From contig CALIEL010000348.1 of the NCBI GenBank assembly GCA_938022235.1, positions 1 to 21,569 on the forward strand: DNA of 21,569 nucleotides, in the 5' to 3' direction. Made by a program: the position numbers and the translations under genes. This DNA comes from Oribacterium parvum. Its GTDB lineage: Bacteria; Bacillota; Clostridia; Lachnospirales; Lachnospiraceae. Under the pieces are notes generated by a model. That model worked only from the letters and a program-made list of their open reading frames with translations, was not told where the DNA came from and made no database searches. This document shows positions 1-7,772 of this stretch, piece after piece; within the stretch, counting starts at the first letter, position 1, and every line of letters begins with the position of its first letter.

Positions 1-103
1 CTCCTTCCCCGCCTTGGAACAATACTGCCGGGAGCTTTTATTACGACAGGTCTATGAAGAGGAGCAGGTAGAAGCGGAGCAATACCGAAAAATGGCTTTA
101 TAA
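1..103 (+). CDS. C-terminal tail of an unidentified protein (5' end outside window)
   Basis: The frame is open from base 2 and ends at TAA 101-103. It encodes about 33 residues ending in EAEQYRKMAL. The visible tail is charged and probably helical, rich in Glu, Gln and Arg. It lies just upstream of cpaF in the same direction. In related Tad loci this slot often holds TadZ/CpaE (a MinD-like ATPase) or another pilus gene, but nothing in these residues identifies the family, so no function is assigned. Confidence 0.5.
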   Translation, partial: SFPALEQYCRELLLRQVYEEEQVEAEQYRKMAL

Positions 104-113
104 GCATTTGGAA

Positions 114-197
114 GATAGCGATAGAGATAGAAATAGAAACAAAGATAGAAATAGAAACAAAAATAGAAATAAAAATAGAAATAGAGATAGAAACAAA
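114..197 (+). repeat. Hexamer tandem repeat (about 14 units, consensus RATAGA/AACAAA)
   Basis: Fourteen consecutive hexamers fill the gap between the upstream stop codon and cpaF. The units are variants of GATAGA, AATAGA and AACAAA. The purine-rich array has no T-tract hairpin and no ribosome binding site. Degenerate traces seem to continue to about base 240 (ATAGATACAAGAAGCGATACAAGA). It is a microsatellite-like spacer and may change length by slippage. Confidence 0.85.
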
Positions 198-268
198 AAA
201 AATCAGAAATGAGAATAGATACAAGAAGCGATACAAGAATCGCTATGCGAATCGGAAAGGAGCTTAAA

Positions 269-1438
269 GTGCTGGCCCTGGATCAGGTAAAACAAGAAAT
301 CAAAAAGGAGCTTTTGCTGGATTTGGAAGAAAAACAAGTCAGTGACAGCCATTTGTATCAGGAAATCGACTCTGCCCTTTTAAGCAGAAAGGATCTGGCT
401 TTACGGGAAAAACTCTACTTAAGAAGCGCGGTTTTTGACAGCTTCAGAAGGCTGGACCTTCTTTCCGAACTGTTGGATGACGGCACTGTCAGTGAAATCA
501 TGATTAACGGCCCAAAAGAAATCTTTGTGGAAAGAAAGGGGCGAATGGAGCGCTGGCAGGGCTCCTTTCAAAGTGAAGAACAGCTTGCGGATTTGATTCA
601 GCAGATTGTTTCCCGAATCAATCGGGCTGTAAATACCAAAAGTCCCATTGTAGACGCCCGCTTAGAAGATGGCTCCCGTGTTCATGTTGTGCTTCCTCCC
701 ATTGCTCTAAAGGGACCTACTGTCACGATACGAAAATTCCCGGAGCCCATCACCATGAAAAAGCTGATTCAGCTGGAAAGTCTGACAGAGGAAGCAAGTC
801 AATTTTTACAGACTTTGGTTCGTTCCTCCTACAACATCTTCATTTCCGGCGGTACCAACAGCGGAAAGACTACCTTCTTAAACGCACTTTCCCAGTACAT
901 CCCTAAGGAGGAGCGCATTATTACCATCGAAGATAGTGCGGAGCTGCAGATTCAATCCGTGGAAAACCTGGTTTCTTTGGAAACCAGAAATGCCAATGCA
1001 GAGGGAGAAGGAGCCGTCAGTATCTCCGATTTAATTAAAGCCTCCCTCAGAATGAGCCCGAACCGCATTATCGTTGGAGAGGTTAGAGGAAAGGAATGTC
1101 TGGATATGTTAAACGCCATGAACACCGGTCACGACGGAAGCATTTCCACCGGTCACGCCAATTCCTCTACAGATATGTTAAAGCGTATGGAAACCATGGT
1201 GTTGCAAGGCGCAGACCTCCCTCTCCCATCCATTAGAAACATGATTGCCTCCGCCATTGAAATCATGGTGCACCTTGGAAGAACCAAAGATCACAAACGG
1301 CGGGTTTTGGAAATATCGGAAGTTATGGGGATTGAAAATGGAGAAGTTAAACTCAAAAAATTATATCAATACAATGGCAAAATTCTTGAAAAGCTGTCGG
1401 ATCTCCATAACGAAGACAAACTCCGTAGTCGATTATAG
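269..1438 (+). CDS. cpaF: Tad pilus secretion ATPase, CpaF/TadA family
   Basis: This is a hexameric type II/IV secretion ATPase predicted to power assembly and secretion of Flp pili at the inner face of the membrane. Visible motifs are Walker A GGTNSGKTT (about residues 194-202), the Asp-box region after IITIEDSAEL, Walker B-like RIIVGEVRGKE and the His-box STGHANS. The N-terminal region (LLDDGTVSEIMINGP, then IVDARLEDGSRVHVVLPP) is typical of CpaF. I prefer GTG 269 as the start because AAAGGAG at 256-262 lies 6 nt upstream, giving 389 aa. The longer ATG 209 reading lacks a ribosome binding site and its first residues translate degenerate hexamer repeat. It is the first complete gene of the pilus operon. 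Confidence 0.93.
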   Translation: MLALDQVKQEIKKELLLDLEEKQVSDSHLYQEIDSALLSRKDLALREKLYLRSAVFDSFRRLDLLSELLDDGTVSEIMINGPKEIFVERKGRMERWQGSFQSEEQLADLIQQIVSRINRAVNTKSPIVDARLEDGSRVHVVLPPIALKGPTVTIRKFPEPITMKKLIQLESLTEEASQFLQTLVRSSYNIFISGGTNSGKTTFLNALSQYIPKEERIITIEDSAELQIQSVENLVSLETRNANAEGEGAVSISDLIKASLRMSPNRIIVGEVRGKECLDMLNAMNTGHDGSISTGHANSSTDMLKRMETMVLQGADLPLPSIRNMIASAIEIMVHLGRTKDHKRRVLEISEVMGIENGEVKLKKLYQYNGKILEKLSDLHNEDKLRSRL

Positions 1439-2165
1439 AGAGTACATCATTTATCTCCCGGAATATCTCTTCCTATGGGTCAAGTTTCTATTGCTCCTTC
1501 TTCTCTTTTCTTATGCCTTTTATCAGCATATTCTCTTCTTTTTGCTTCTACTTCCCTTTAGCTTTTTCTATCCTTTTCTCCAAAGAGATAAATTAAGAAA
1601 GAAGCGTCAGGAGGTATTGGTTTCTCAATTTAAAGAAATGCTTTCCATCCTCAGTGCCTATCTAAGTGCCGGATATTCTTTGGAAAATGCTTTATTCGCC
1701 TGCATCCCGGATCTGGAAAATCTTCTGGGAAAGAAATGTTATATGGTGGAGGAGCTAAAGCAAATCAAACGCTCCCTTTCCATGAATCGCCCTCTGGAAG
1801 AAGCTCTTTCCCAATTTGCTCTTCGTTCCGGCGTTGATGATATCCATAATTTCTCGGAAATCTTCCTGGTGGCAAAGCGCTCCGGAGGAGATCTGATTCA
1901 GATTATTCAGCAGAGCAGCACAATTATTCGGGATAAACTGACCATTACCGAAGAAATCATCACCCTCAATGCTTCCAGACGATTCGAGCAAAAGATAATG
2001 AACGGTGTACCTTTCTTTATGATTTTTTATCTAAATGCCAGCTCTCCGGAATTTTTTCGGATTCTTTATTCCACCATTATGGGAAGAGGAGTAATGAGCT
2101 TTTGTCTCTGTATATACCTTCTGGCCATTTACCTCTCCCAAAAGATTATTGCCATCCCCGTGTAA
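1374..2165 (+). CDS. tadB: Tad pilus platform protein, TadB-like (start uncertain)
   Basis: This is a polytopic inner-membrane protein predicted to form the assembly platform that CpaF drives. It has an N-terminal hydrophobic block (LFLWVKFLLLLLLFSYAF, then HILFFLLLLPFSFFYPF), a cytoplasmic type II secretion F segment (LVSQFKEMLSILSAYLSAGYSLENAL, followed by AKRSGGDLIQIIQ) and C-terminal membrane segments ending at SQKIIAIPV. The start is unclear. The frame is open well into cpaF, and homologous sequence appears to begin near VDYREYIIYLPEY at about 1428, where no ATG, GTG or TTG exists. ATG 1374 gives 263 aa but lacks a clear ribosome binding site. ATG 1338 is an alternative with a weak GGGG 7 nt upstream. 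Either overlaps the end of cpaF, so translation is probably coupled. Confidence 0.82.
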   Translation: MAKFLKSCRISITKTNSVVDYREYIIYLPEYLFLWVKFLLLLLLFSYAFYQHILFFLLLLPFSFFYPFLQRDKLRKKRQEVLVSQFKEMLSILSAYLSAGYSLENALFACIPDLENLLGKKCYMVEELKQIKRSLSMNRPLEEALSQFALRSGVDDIHNFSEIFLVAKRSGGDLIQIIQQSSTIIRDKLTITEEIITLNASRRFEQKIMNGVPFFMIFYLNASSPEFFRILYSTIMGRGVMSFCLCIYLLAIYLSQKIIAIPV

Positions 2166-2171
2166 GGCTTA

Positions 2172-2195
2172 TCAGAGGACATATATTTCCTCTGA
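2172..2195 (+). other. Stem-loop after tadB (8-bp perfect stem)
   Basis: TCAGAGGA (2172-2179) pairs perfectly with TCCTCTGA (2188-2195) around an 8-nt A/T-rich loop, 6 nt after the tadB stop. No T-tract follows, so it is not a standard intrinsic terminator. It could act as an mRNA processing or stability element, or as a leaky attenuator between tadB and tadC. Confidence 0.6.
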
Positions 2196-2276
2196 CATTT
2201 CCGCCATCTCCGCCATCTCCGACATTTCCCCCATTTCTGGCATTTCCGGCATTTCCCTCGTCTCCGGCATTTCTTC
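2196..2276 (+). repeat. Nine tandem copies of a 9-bp unit (consensus CATYTCCGS)
   Basis: Nine consecutive 9-bp units start directly after the stem-loop arm, for example CATTTCCGC, CATCTCCGC, CATCTCCGA and CATTTCCGG. Because 9 is a multiple of 3 and the units lack stops, the tadC frame stays open through the array and would read as repeated Ile-Ser-x. The minus strand also stays open. No good start precedes the array, so I treat it as non-coding spacer. Confidence 0.9.
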
Positions 2277-2352
2277 GTGTCAGTTGTTTCTTTCGCATCT
2301 GCTGTTTCTATCATGTCTCCCCTCTCCGGGCGTCACCCAAAAAGGACTATCT

Positions 2353-3774
2353 ATGAACCCTTACACTATAAAGCAAGAACTCAAAAAATTGTGGTTTCGT
2401 ATTCCGGGATCTAAAACAGAACTCCTGAAAAAGCAAATCCTTATTCTGATTGTTTCCTTTCTTCTTGCTGCCCTCCTCTTCATGCAGGGAACGGAACAGC
2501 AATTCCTTCTCCCCGGAAATCAAATTCAAAGAGAGCCTATAGGAGGGGTAGAGAAAAAAATTCCCCTCAATGTTACGGGAATTTCAGGAAAGAAAAAGGA
2601 AGAAATCTATGTCACGGTATCTCCAAGACTCTATAGCAAGGAAGAAGCGGATAAAGCTTTTGCGAAGCTGCAAGAAAAAATGGAGAGCTTGATTCTCAGC
2701 GAGGAAGACAGCTTTGACGGCATCTCCGGAAACATACAGCTCAAAAAAATCTTTAGCCCGGAAAATATCAAAGCCACCTGGAGTTTTCGTCCGGAAAGCT
2801 TATGGACGAATCAGAAGGAAACTCCCCTTCAAGATAACGATAAAAGCTACACAAAGTATAGAGATATTTTAGAAGACTCAGGGCAAGTCCATCATGAATA
2901 TCTGGAAAAAAACCAGATTCTTACAGGAACATTGGAAGTAGTTCTCAGCGCCAATATTCATCCTGAAGAGGAGGTGGAAGGAGATGAAATCAGCAGTTTC
3001 TTTAATGAAAATAATGAAATCACCTACAACTCTCCCACCTATTCCTATGCCCTTCGTATTTTGCCCTTAAAGCTAAGTGAAACCGAGGCCTTGGAAATGG
3101 CCCTTCAAAATACATTACAGTACAGTAATGAGCATACCCGCTCCAGGGATAAACTGCTTTTGCCTAAGGAAATTATGGGCCATCACATTCATTTTTCCGA
3201 AAAAAAGAATTTTCGCTATCTTTTGATTCCGGTTCTGGGACTTTTTGCTTGCTTTCTTCTCCCTTTGCAAGCTTTAGAGCAACAGAAAACTCGTCAAAAA
3301 GCCAGACTGTCCTCTCTGACTCTGGATTATGCAGAATTGGTTTCCAAGTTAGTAGTTTATCTTGGAGCAGGACTGGCGATACGAAACAGCTTTTCGGAAA
3401 TTGCCAAGCACTACAACTATCTGGTGAAAAATTGTCATCAGGAATCCCACCCCTTATATGAGGAGTTAAATACTCTCTTAAACCAGCTGGCAAGCAATGT
3501 GGGGGAGGGAGAGGCCTATCTGAATTTTTCGAAAAGAATTGCTTTAAAGCCCTACGGTAAACTCATCAGTCTCATAGAACAGAACCGGAAAAATGGCAGC
3601 AAGGATCTTTCCCGTCAGCTCCATATGGAAATGGAGGAAGCCTTCTCTGTACGAAAACATATGGCAAAGCGTCTGGGAGAGGAGGCCGGAACCAAGCTTC
3701 TGCTTCCTTTAATACTACAGCTCTTTGTCATCATGCTGATGATTCTGTATCCGGCTATGCAATCCCTACACTAA
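2353..3774 (+). CDS. tadC: Tad pilus platform protein, TadC-like, with large extracytoplasmic insert
   Basis: This is predicted to be the second inner-membrane platform protein, acting with TadB and CpaF. It has 473 aa from ATG 2353, chosen because AAAGGA (2341-2346) lies 6 nt upstream. The frame upstream only reads the 9-bp repeat array. Order: membrane segment about residues 27-45 (QILILIVSFLLAALLFMQG), a soluble, probably extracytoplasmic region about 46-283, a second membrane segment about 286-306 (YLLIPVLGLFACFLLPLQ), a type II secretion F segment (DYAELVSKLVVYLGAGLAIRNSF) and a C-terminal membrane segment (LLLPLILQLFVIMLMILYPA). The region of about 240 residues between the first two membrane segments is not part of canonical TadC, and its role is unknown. 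Assignment rests on the C-terminal half and operon position. Confidence 0.8.
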   Translation: MNPYTIKQELKKLWFRIPGSKTELLKKQILILIVSFLLAALLFMQGTEQQFLLPGNQIQREPIGGVEKKIPLNVTGISGKKKEEIYVTVSPRLYSKEEADKAFAKLQEKMESLILSEEDSFDGISGNIQLKKIFSPENIKATWSFRPESLWTNQKETPLQDNDKSYTKYRDILEDSGQVHHEYLEKNQILTGTLEVVLSANIHPEEEVEGDEISSFFNENNEITYNSPTYSYALRILPLKLSETEALEMALQNTLQYSNEHTRSRDKLLLPKEIMGHHIHFSEKKNFRYLLIPVLGLFACFLLPLQALEQQKTRQKARLSSLTLDYAELVSKLVVYLGAGLAIRNSFSEIAKHYNYLVKNCHQESHPLYEELNTLLNQLASNVGEGEAYLNFSKRIALKPYGKLISLIEQNRKNGSKDLSRQLHMEMEEAFSVRKHMAKRLGEEAGTKLLLPLILQLFVIMLMILYPAMQSLH

Positions 3775-3864
3775 AAAGACGAAGAGAGTTCTTGGAAAAC
3801 AGCAAGCATTCTCTTTGCCCATACATTCACTCGGCAATCATGCCGCACACAAAAGGAGGTTACG

Positions 3865-4104
3865 ATGTACAAATACGCATTAGAAGATGCCCATTATGCA
3901 GTGGACGCCTGGCTTTTTTCCAGAATAGAGCAATGCAGGAAAAAACGAAGAGATTTGCTGCATGGTGATGAGGCCATCGGCACCATTGAGCTGGTTCTCA
4001 TTATGGTAGTCTTAATCGGTTTAGTCATTATCTTCAAAGCCAAAATTATTAAAGTCTTGGAAGCGATTATGAAGAAAATTGAAGATCAAAGTAACGGTAT
4101 TTAA
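3865..4104 (+). CDS. flp: Flp-type (type IVb) pilin, Flp1-like
   Basis: This 79-aa protein is the likely major pilin polymerised by the Tad machine. A basic leader of about 35 residues (with RIEQCRKKRRDLLHGDEA) precedes one hydrophobic segment, IGTIELVLIMVVLIGLVIIF, and a short polar tail. If processed to put Glu at mature position 5, cleavage would fall before IGTIE, leaving Ala rather than the usual Gly at -1; cleavage after IG would put Glu at +3. The true site needs experiment. A very strong AAAGGAGG lies 6 nt before ATG 3865, fitting a highly expressed structural subunit. The peptidase at 7212-7706 is its likely processing enzyme. Confidence 0.85.
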   Translation: MYKYALEDAHYAVDAWLFSRIEQCRKKRRDLLHGDEAIGTIELVLIMVVLIGLVIIFKAKIIKVLEAIMKKIEDQSNGI

Positions 4105-4145
4105 AGCGTTTTCTTTACACTTCTCTTTTTGGAAAGGAAGAGTTT

Positions 4146-6176
4146 ATGGCGAAAAAACAATTCTCCGCATCGATTACGGTATTTCTTTCCCTAATCTTTG
4201 TTCTGGTAGCTGCACTGGTGCTTACCATTGCGGAATCCGCCAGAACAATCTCCCAAAAGCTCTATATGCAAACCGCCTTAAACAGTGCCATGGAATCCCT
4301 TTTTTCGGAATTTCATAGGCCTCTTTGGGAAAACTACCGTATATACGCTCTGGAATATCGAGATGATAAGCTGCTGCAAGAAGAGCTGGAGGGCTTCACC
4401 TCCCTTTATACAGAAGCCAAGGATCTCTTTCCATGCAAGGTGGAGAAGGAAGACTTTCTCTTTCCAAATCGGGGAATCCTTTGCGAAGACCATTATTTTG
4501 AAGAAGAAGTGCTGGAATACATGCCGGCACTTCTGGCAAAGGATGCCATAGAATTTTTAGGAGAGAAAAAAGAAGATGCGGAAGCTCTTGCTTCTCTGGA
4601 GGATTTTCAAAAGAAAGAAAAAGAATCCAAAAGTATAGAAGAATTACAAAAAAAATATTCCCTAAGTCATCGAGATATTGAAGCCTTGGAAGGACTGATT
4701 GAGACAATCGATATGGAGTGCAAAGCTTGTGCAACACAGCATAAGAACGGCGCAAAAGCGCTTTCTGCCCACAACCCGGGAGCTTTTTATTCTTCCTGTG
4801 CAGGCTTTACTGCCGGACTGGAAAGAATTCAGCAAACTGTTCCAAGGTATCAATCCACTGCCGATTCCCTTCGGGAAAAAGTAGCCCAGTTGCGGCAACA
4901 CTTTGAAGAAGAAAAGCCGAATTTGGAAGAAGACGGCATTGCCGCTATAGAGGCCGAATTAAGCAGCTATGACCAATATTTGGATGCGGAGGGCAGCATA
5001 AGGCAAAACATTGAAGCTCTTCCGCCAAAGTGTGACAGCTTAAAAGCACAGGCAGAAACGGTGAAGCAAGAAGTAACAGACTTTGAGGAATGGTTGGAGG
5101 AAGAACGAGAAGCCAGAAGGGAAAATGAAGACGAGGAGGACGATGATGAAGAAGATTTATCCCAAGAAATTCAAGATTTTTATCATTCCGCAGAAGCAGA
5201 ATGGAACAGCTTTTCCCTTCCGGCCTACAGCGGACAGGTCACAAAAATCAACAAGCAAAATAGAAAGGCCTTGGAAAACCTTAGAAACCTGGGTAAGAAA
5301 AAGCTCTTGGAATATCTCCTTCCCGAGGGAGTGCCCTGTCCAAGTGATGATGAAAAATACGCCGTCCCTCCCGGATTTTCTACAAGCTCCAAGGCCAATC
5401 CCTTACAGGTGGGGCTTTTGGGAGAATACTCTTTACGGTACTTCCATTCCTATCATAAAAAGGATGACGATAAGTCCATTCCCTATAGCGGAGCAAACGG
5501 CATGGAGGTGGAGTATCTTATCCACCAGAAAAAGAGCGACTATGCAAACCTTTCGGCACAGGTCCTGTCTCTTCTAGCTTTCCGAGAAGCGATGAACTTT
5601 ATCTATATCATGAAAAGTCCGGAGATGCGGGAGGAAGCCAAAGCCTTTGTCACAGCCTTTCTCGCCGTTACTTTAAACCCCATCGTGATAGAGGTCTTTA
5701 CCCTCTTCGTCATCGGAATTTGGGCCTTTGCCCAATCCCTCATTGATGTCAGACAGCTTCTGGATGATAAACGGGTTCCTCTTATGCATAGTGAAGAAAG
5801 CTGGCGGCTCTCTCTATCTCATCTGCTTACTTTTAATCTAAACGAAGAAGGTGGCGACGAAAATCAGGGAACGCACGGGTTATCCTATCAAGACTATTGC
5901 AGAGCCTTTCTTTTTGCCTCCGGCTGTTTGTCCCAAAGCAAAGTCAATGACAGAATGCTGTATTGCATAGAGAAGAATATCCAAAGCACCGTATCCGAAA
6001 AGGAAAGTCAATTTCAATTAGACCATTGCCTGTATTTTCTTTCCACAGACGCCGGAATTAAGTCTAAACACAGTCTCTACCATAAAGGCTTTTTGGAAAG
6101 TCTTGGACTTCGCCCGGAAGAGCGATACCAATTCACCCTTCATTCCGACTATAAATACAAAAATCTCAGCCATTAA
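4146..6176 (+). CDS. DUF5702-like Tad-locus membrane protein
   Basis: The 676-aa protein starts KQFSASITVFLSLIFVLVAALV, with one N-terminal membrane segment followed by ESARTISQKLYMQTALNSAMESL. This pattern is characteristic of the DUF5702-type proteins in Clostridia Tad loci and resembles the N-terminus of TadE/TadG pseudopilins. The middle is long, charged and predicted coiled coil (about residues 140-340), with an acidic run ENEDEEDDDEED near 325-337. A second hydrophobic region lies around 499-535 (FVTAFLAVTLNPIVIEVFTL then IGIWAFAQSL). It is probably anchored in the membrane with most of the chain outside, perhaps as a TadG-like minor component, but the function is not established. ATG 4146 is preceded by GGAAAGGAAG. 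Confidence 0.75.
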   Translation: MAKKQFSASITVFLSLIFVLVAALVLTIAESARTISQKLYMQTALNSAMESLFSEFHRPLWENYRIYALEYRDDKLLQEELEGFTSLYTEAKDLFPCKVEKEDFLFPNRGILCEDHYFEEEVLEYMPALLAKDAIEFLGEKKEDAEALASLEDFQKKEKESKSIEELQKKYSLSHRDIEALEGLIETIDMECKACATQHKNGAKALSAHNPGAFYSSCAGFTAGLERIQQTVPRYQSTADSLREKVAQLRQHFEEEKPNLEEDGIAAIEAELSSYDQYLDAEGSIRQNIEALPPKCDSLKAQAETVKQEVTDFEEWLEEEREARRENEDEEDDDEEDLSQEIQDFYHSAEAEWNSFSLPAYSGQVTKINKQNRKALENLRNLGKKKLLEYLLPEGVPCPSDDEKYAVPPGFSTSSKANPLQVGLLGEYSLRYFHSYHKKDDDKSIPYSGANGMEVEYLIHQKKSDYANLSAQVLSLLAFREAMNFIYIMKSPEMREEAKAFVTAFLAVTLNPIVIEVFTLFVIGIWAFAQSLIDVRQLLDDKRVPLMHSEESWRLSLSHLLTFNLNEEGGDENQGTHGLSYQDYCRAFLFASGCLSQSKVNDRMLYCIEKNIQSTVSEKESQFQLDHCLYFLSTDAGIKSKHSLYHKGFLESLGLRPEERYQFTLHSDYKYKNLSH

Positions 6177-6267
6177 ACATTCCAAAAGCCGAATATCACA
6201 CAAGCGGCAAAGGTTCTAAACCAGCTATGGAGTCGTTTTCCTATAAAAAATAGCAAGAGGAGGAGTT

Positions 6268-7161
6268 ATGAAAGTCCAAAGCAATTTTCTTCCCTTTCGA
6301 AAGCAAAGACGGTGTAGGAAAAAAGTGGATAAAAGAGAGGCTTTCTTCTCCTCTTTCTTTCAAAAAAATCTGCTTGCCTCCCTAACGATAGAAGCAGCCT
6401 TTTCCTTAAGTCTTTTTCTTTTTGCCATTATCATTCTGATGACTCCCCTTTTTATCTTGAACCGGGAAATCCGTATCAGCCGAGAAATGGAGAAGAACGC
6501 CAGAATCCTATGTATGGCCAAATATCTGGAACACTATGGATTGAAAAAAACGGATATCGCGGATATAGAGCACATTGATCAGATTCTGGAAATTTCGGAA
6601 ACCGCAGTGGAAGACATTCTCCTGCCGAATACTATTCCCACGGAGGGAATGGAAAACATTCAAAGCTTTCGCTCCCATATTACCGAAGAAGATATTTATC
6701 TGAACTTACAGTACGACGAACCCATACCCTTCGGACTTCTTCAAAAGAAGAATATGAGACAGGAAATCGTTGCCCATAGAAGAGCCTGGATTGGCAGCAA
6801 AGGTGCCCGTTGGGAAAAAGAAGAAAATGCAGAAGAAGAGAATGAGGAGGAAATGGTCTACGTGATAGACGGGCCTTCCAAGGTCTATCACCTGTCCTCG
6901 GATTGCACTTATATTTCCAATGACTTTCTAAGCTGCAGCGCCAGAAGAATCGACGGTACAAACGCAAAATACGGAGGAAAATTCTGCCCCTGCAAAGCCT
7001 GCCATCCGGATCCAAACAGTCCTGTGGTGTACTACACCGAAGCCGGAAGAAGATATCACAGCACTACCGACTGTCCGGCCATGCGCTCCAGTGTTCATAA
7101 AATTCCGCTCAAACAGGCTTTGGCGGAGGGCAGACATCCCTGTCCCAGATGCGGTAAATAA
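6268..7161 (+). CDS. TadE-like pseudopilin with duplicated Cys/His-rich C-terminal motif
   Basis: This 297-aa protein has a basic leader, then a pseudopilin-like hydrophobic segment LLASLTIEAAFSLSLFLFAI at about residues 36-55, matching the S-x-T-[IV]-E-A-A pattern of TadE proteins. The C-terminal third (about 196-297) carries two related copies of a V-Y-x(n)-G-x-x-Y-H-x(4)-C ... C-x-x-C motif: YHLSSDC ... FCPCKAC and YHSTTDCPA ... HPCPRC. This resembles small metal-binding or disulfide-bonded modules seen at the ends of many Firmicutes surface proteins. The likely role is a minor pilus subunit exposing this module outside the cell. AGAGGAGG 5 nt upstream supports ATG 6268. Confidence 0.78.
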   Translation: MKVQSNFLPFRKQRRCRKKVDKREAFFSSFFQKNLLASLTIEAAFSLSLFLFAIIILMTPLFILNREIRISREMEKNARILCMAKYLEHYGLKKTDIADIEHIDQILEISETAVEDILLPNTIPTEGMENIQSFRSHITEEDIYLNLQYDEPIPFGLLQKKNMRQEIVAHRRAWIGSKGARWEKEENAEEENEEEMVYVIDGPSKVYHLSSDCTYISNDFLSCSARRIDGTNAKYGGKFCPCKACHPDPNSPVVYYTEAGRRYHSTTDCPAMRSSVHKIPLKQALAEGRHPCPRCGK

Positions 7162-7211
7162 GATATCAACAAACACAGCCTAAACATTATAGATTGTCGG
7201 GAGGAAAAATC

Positions 7212-7706
7212 ATGGCAAATTTACAGCTTTTTACCATCAGCAAGGGAATTCTTTTTCTCCTTTTCTTTGCTTTCACCCTCTTTTTTGACTGTCGAAAGCG
7301 AAGCATACCCGCTATGATTTTTTTGCTATTTTTTGGAATCTTCGTCATCCATAGTATTTTCTTTGGGAAGGTTTATTATGCTTTCTTTTCTTCCCTATCC
7401 ATCGGGGAATTTCCTTTGATCCTTCTCCCCACTCTTTTCGCTTTGTTTCTTCTTCTCCTTTCCAAGTGGAGTAGAGAAGCCATCGGCTACGGTGACAGTT
7501 TATTTATTCTGCTTTCCTCTTTTTATTGTAATGCCTATCATTTCTTCTTTTTGATTATTACCGCCTTCTTTTTCTCCACCATGCTATCCATGTTTTTGTT
7601 TTGTTCCTGCAAGCTGAAGAAGAAAAATCCTAAAAACTTCCGGTTCCCCTTCCTTCCCTGTTTTCTTCCCGGTGTACTGTATTTGCTTGGTCTTTCCTTT
7701 TTCTAA
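7212..7706 (+). CDS. tadV: Prepilin peptidase, TadV/CpaA type (A24 family)
   Basis: This 164-aa integral membrane aspartic protease is predicted to cleave leaders from the Flp pilin and TadE-like pseudopilins. The two catalytic Asp motifs of the A24 family are visible: FFDCRKRSIP near the N-terminus (D-x-x-x-R-x-I-P) and IGYGDSLF (G-x-G-D). There are about five or six hydrophobic helices, and the methyltransferase domain of PilD-type enzymes is missing, as expected for the short TadV class. I chose ATG 7212 because GGGAGG (7199-7204) lies 7 nt upstream; the longer TTG 7194 reading would start inside that site. Confidence 0.88.
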   Translation: MANLQLFTISKGILFLLFFAFTLFFDCRKRSIPAMIFLLFFGIFVIHSIFFGKVYYAFFSSLSIGEFPLILLPTLFALFLLLLSKWSREAIGYGDSLFILLSSFYCNAYHFFFLIITAFFFSTMLSMFLFCSCKLKKKNPKNFRFPFLPCFLPGVLYLLGLSFF

Positions 7707-7772
7707 ACGAAAAGGAATGGATAATCTGTACTCCAAAATAATTGATTATGCATGCTCTAGAAAGGAGTCCCT

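Noticed and set aside
2129..2314. Minus-strand Cys/Arg/Lys-rich reading frame
   Set aside because: It is the reverse translation of the 9-bp repeat array; no ribosome binding site and composition explained by the repeat.
2149..2352. 68-residue N-terminal extension of TadC with Ile-Ser repeats
   Set aside because: Reads only through repeat spacer; a good ribosome binding site supports ATG 2353.
3832..3845. Small hairpin CGGCA-ATCA-TGCCG before the pilin gene
   Set aside because: Only 5 bp and no T-tract; too weak to call as a terminator.
4079..4318. Frame overlapping the Flp pilin end and the DUF5702-like gene
   Set aside because: No family features, no ribosome binding site, overlaps two well-supported genes in another frame.
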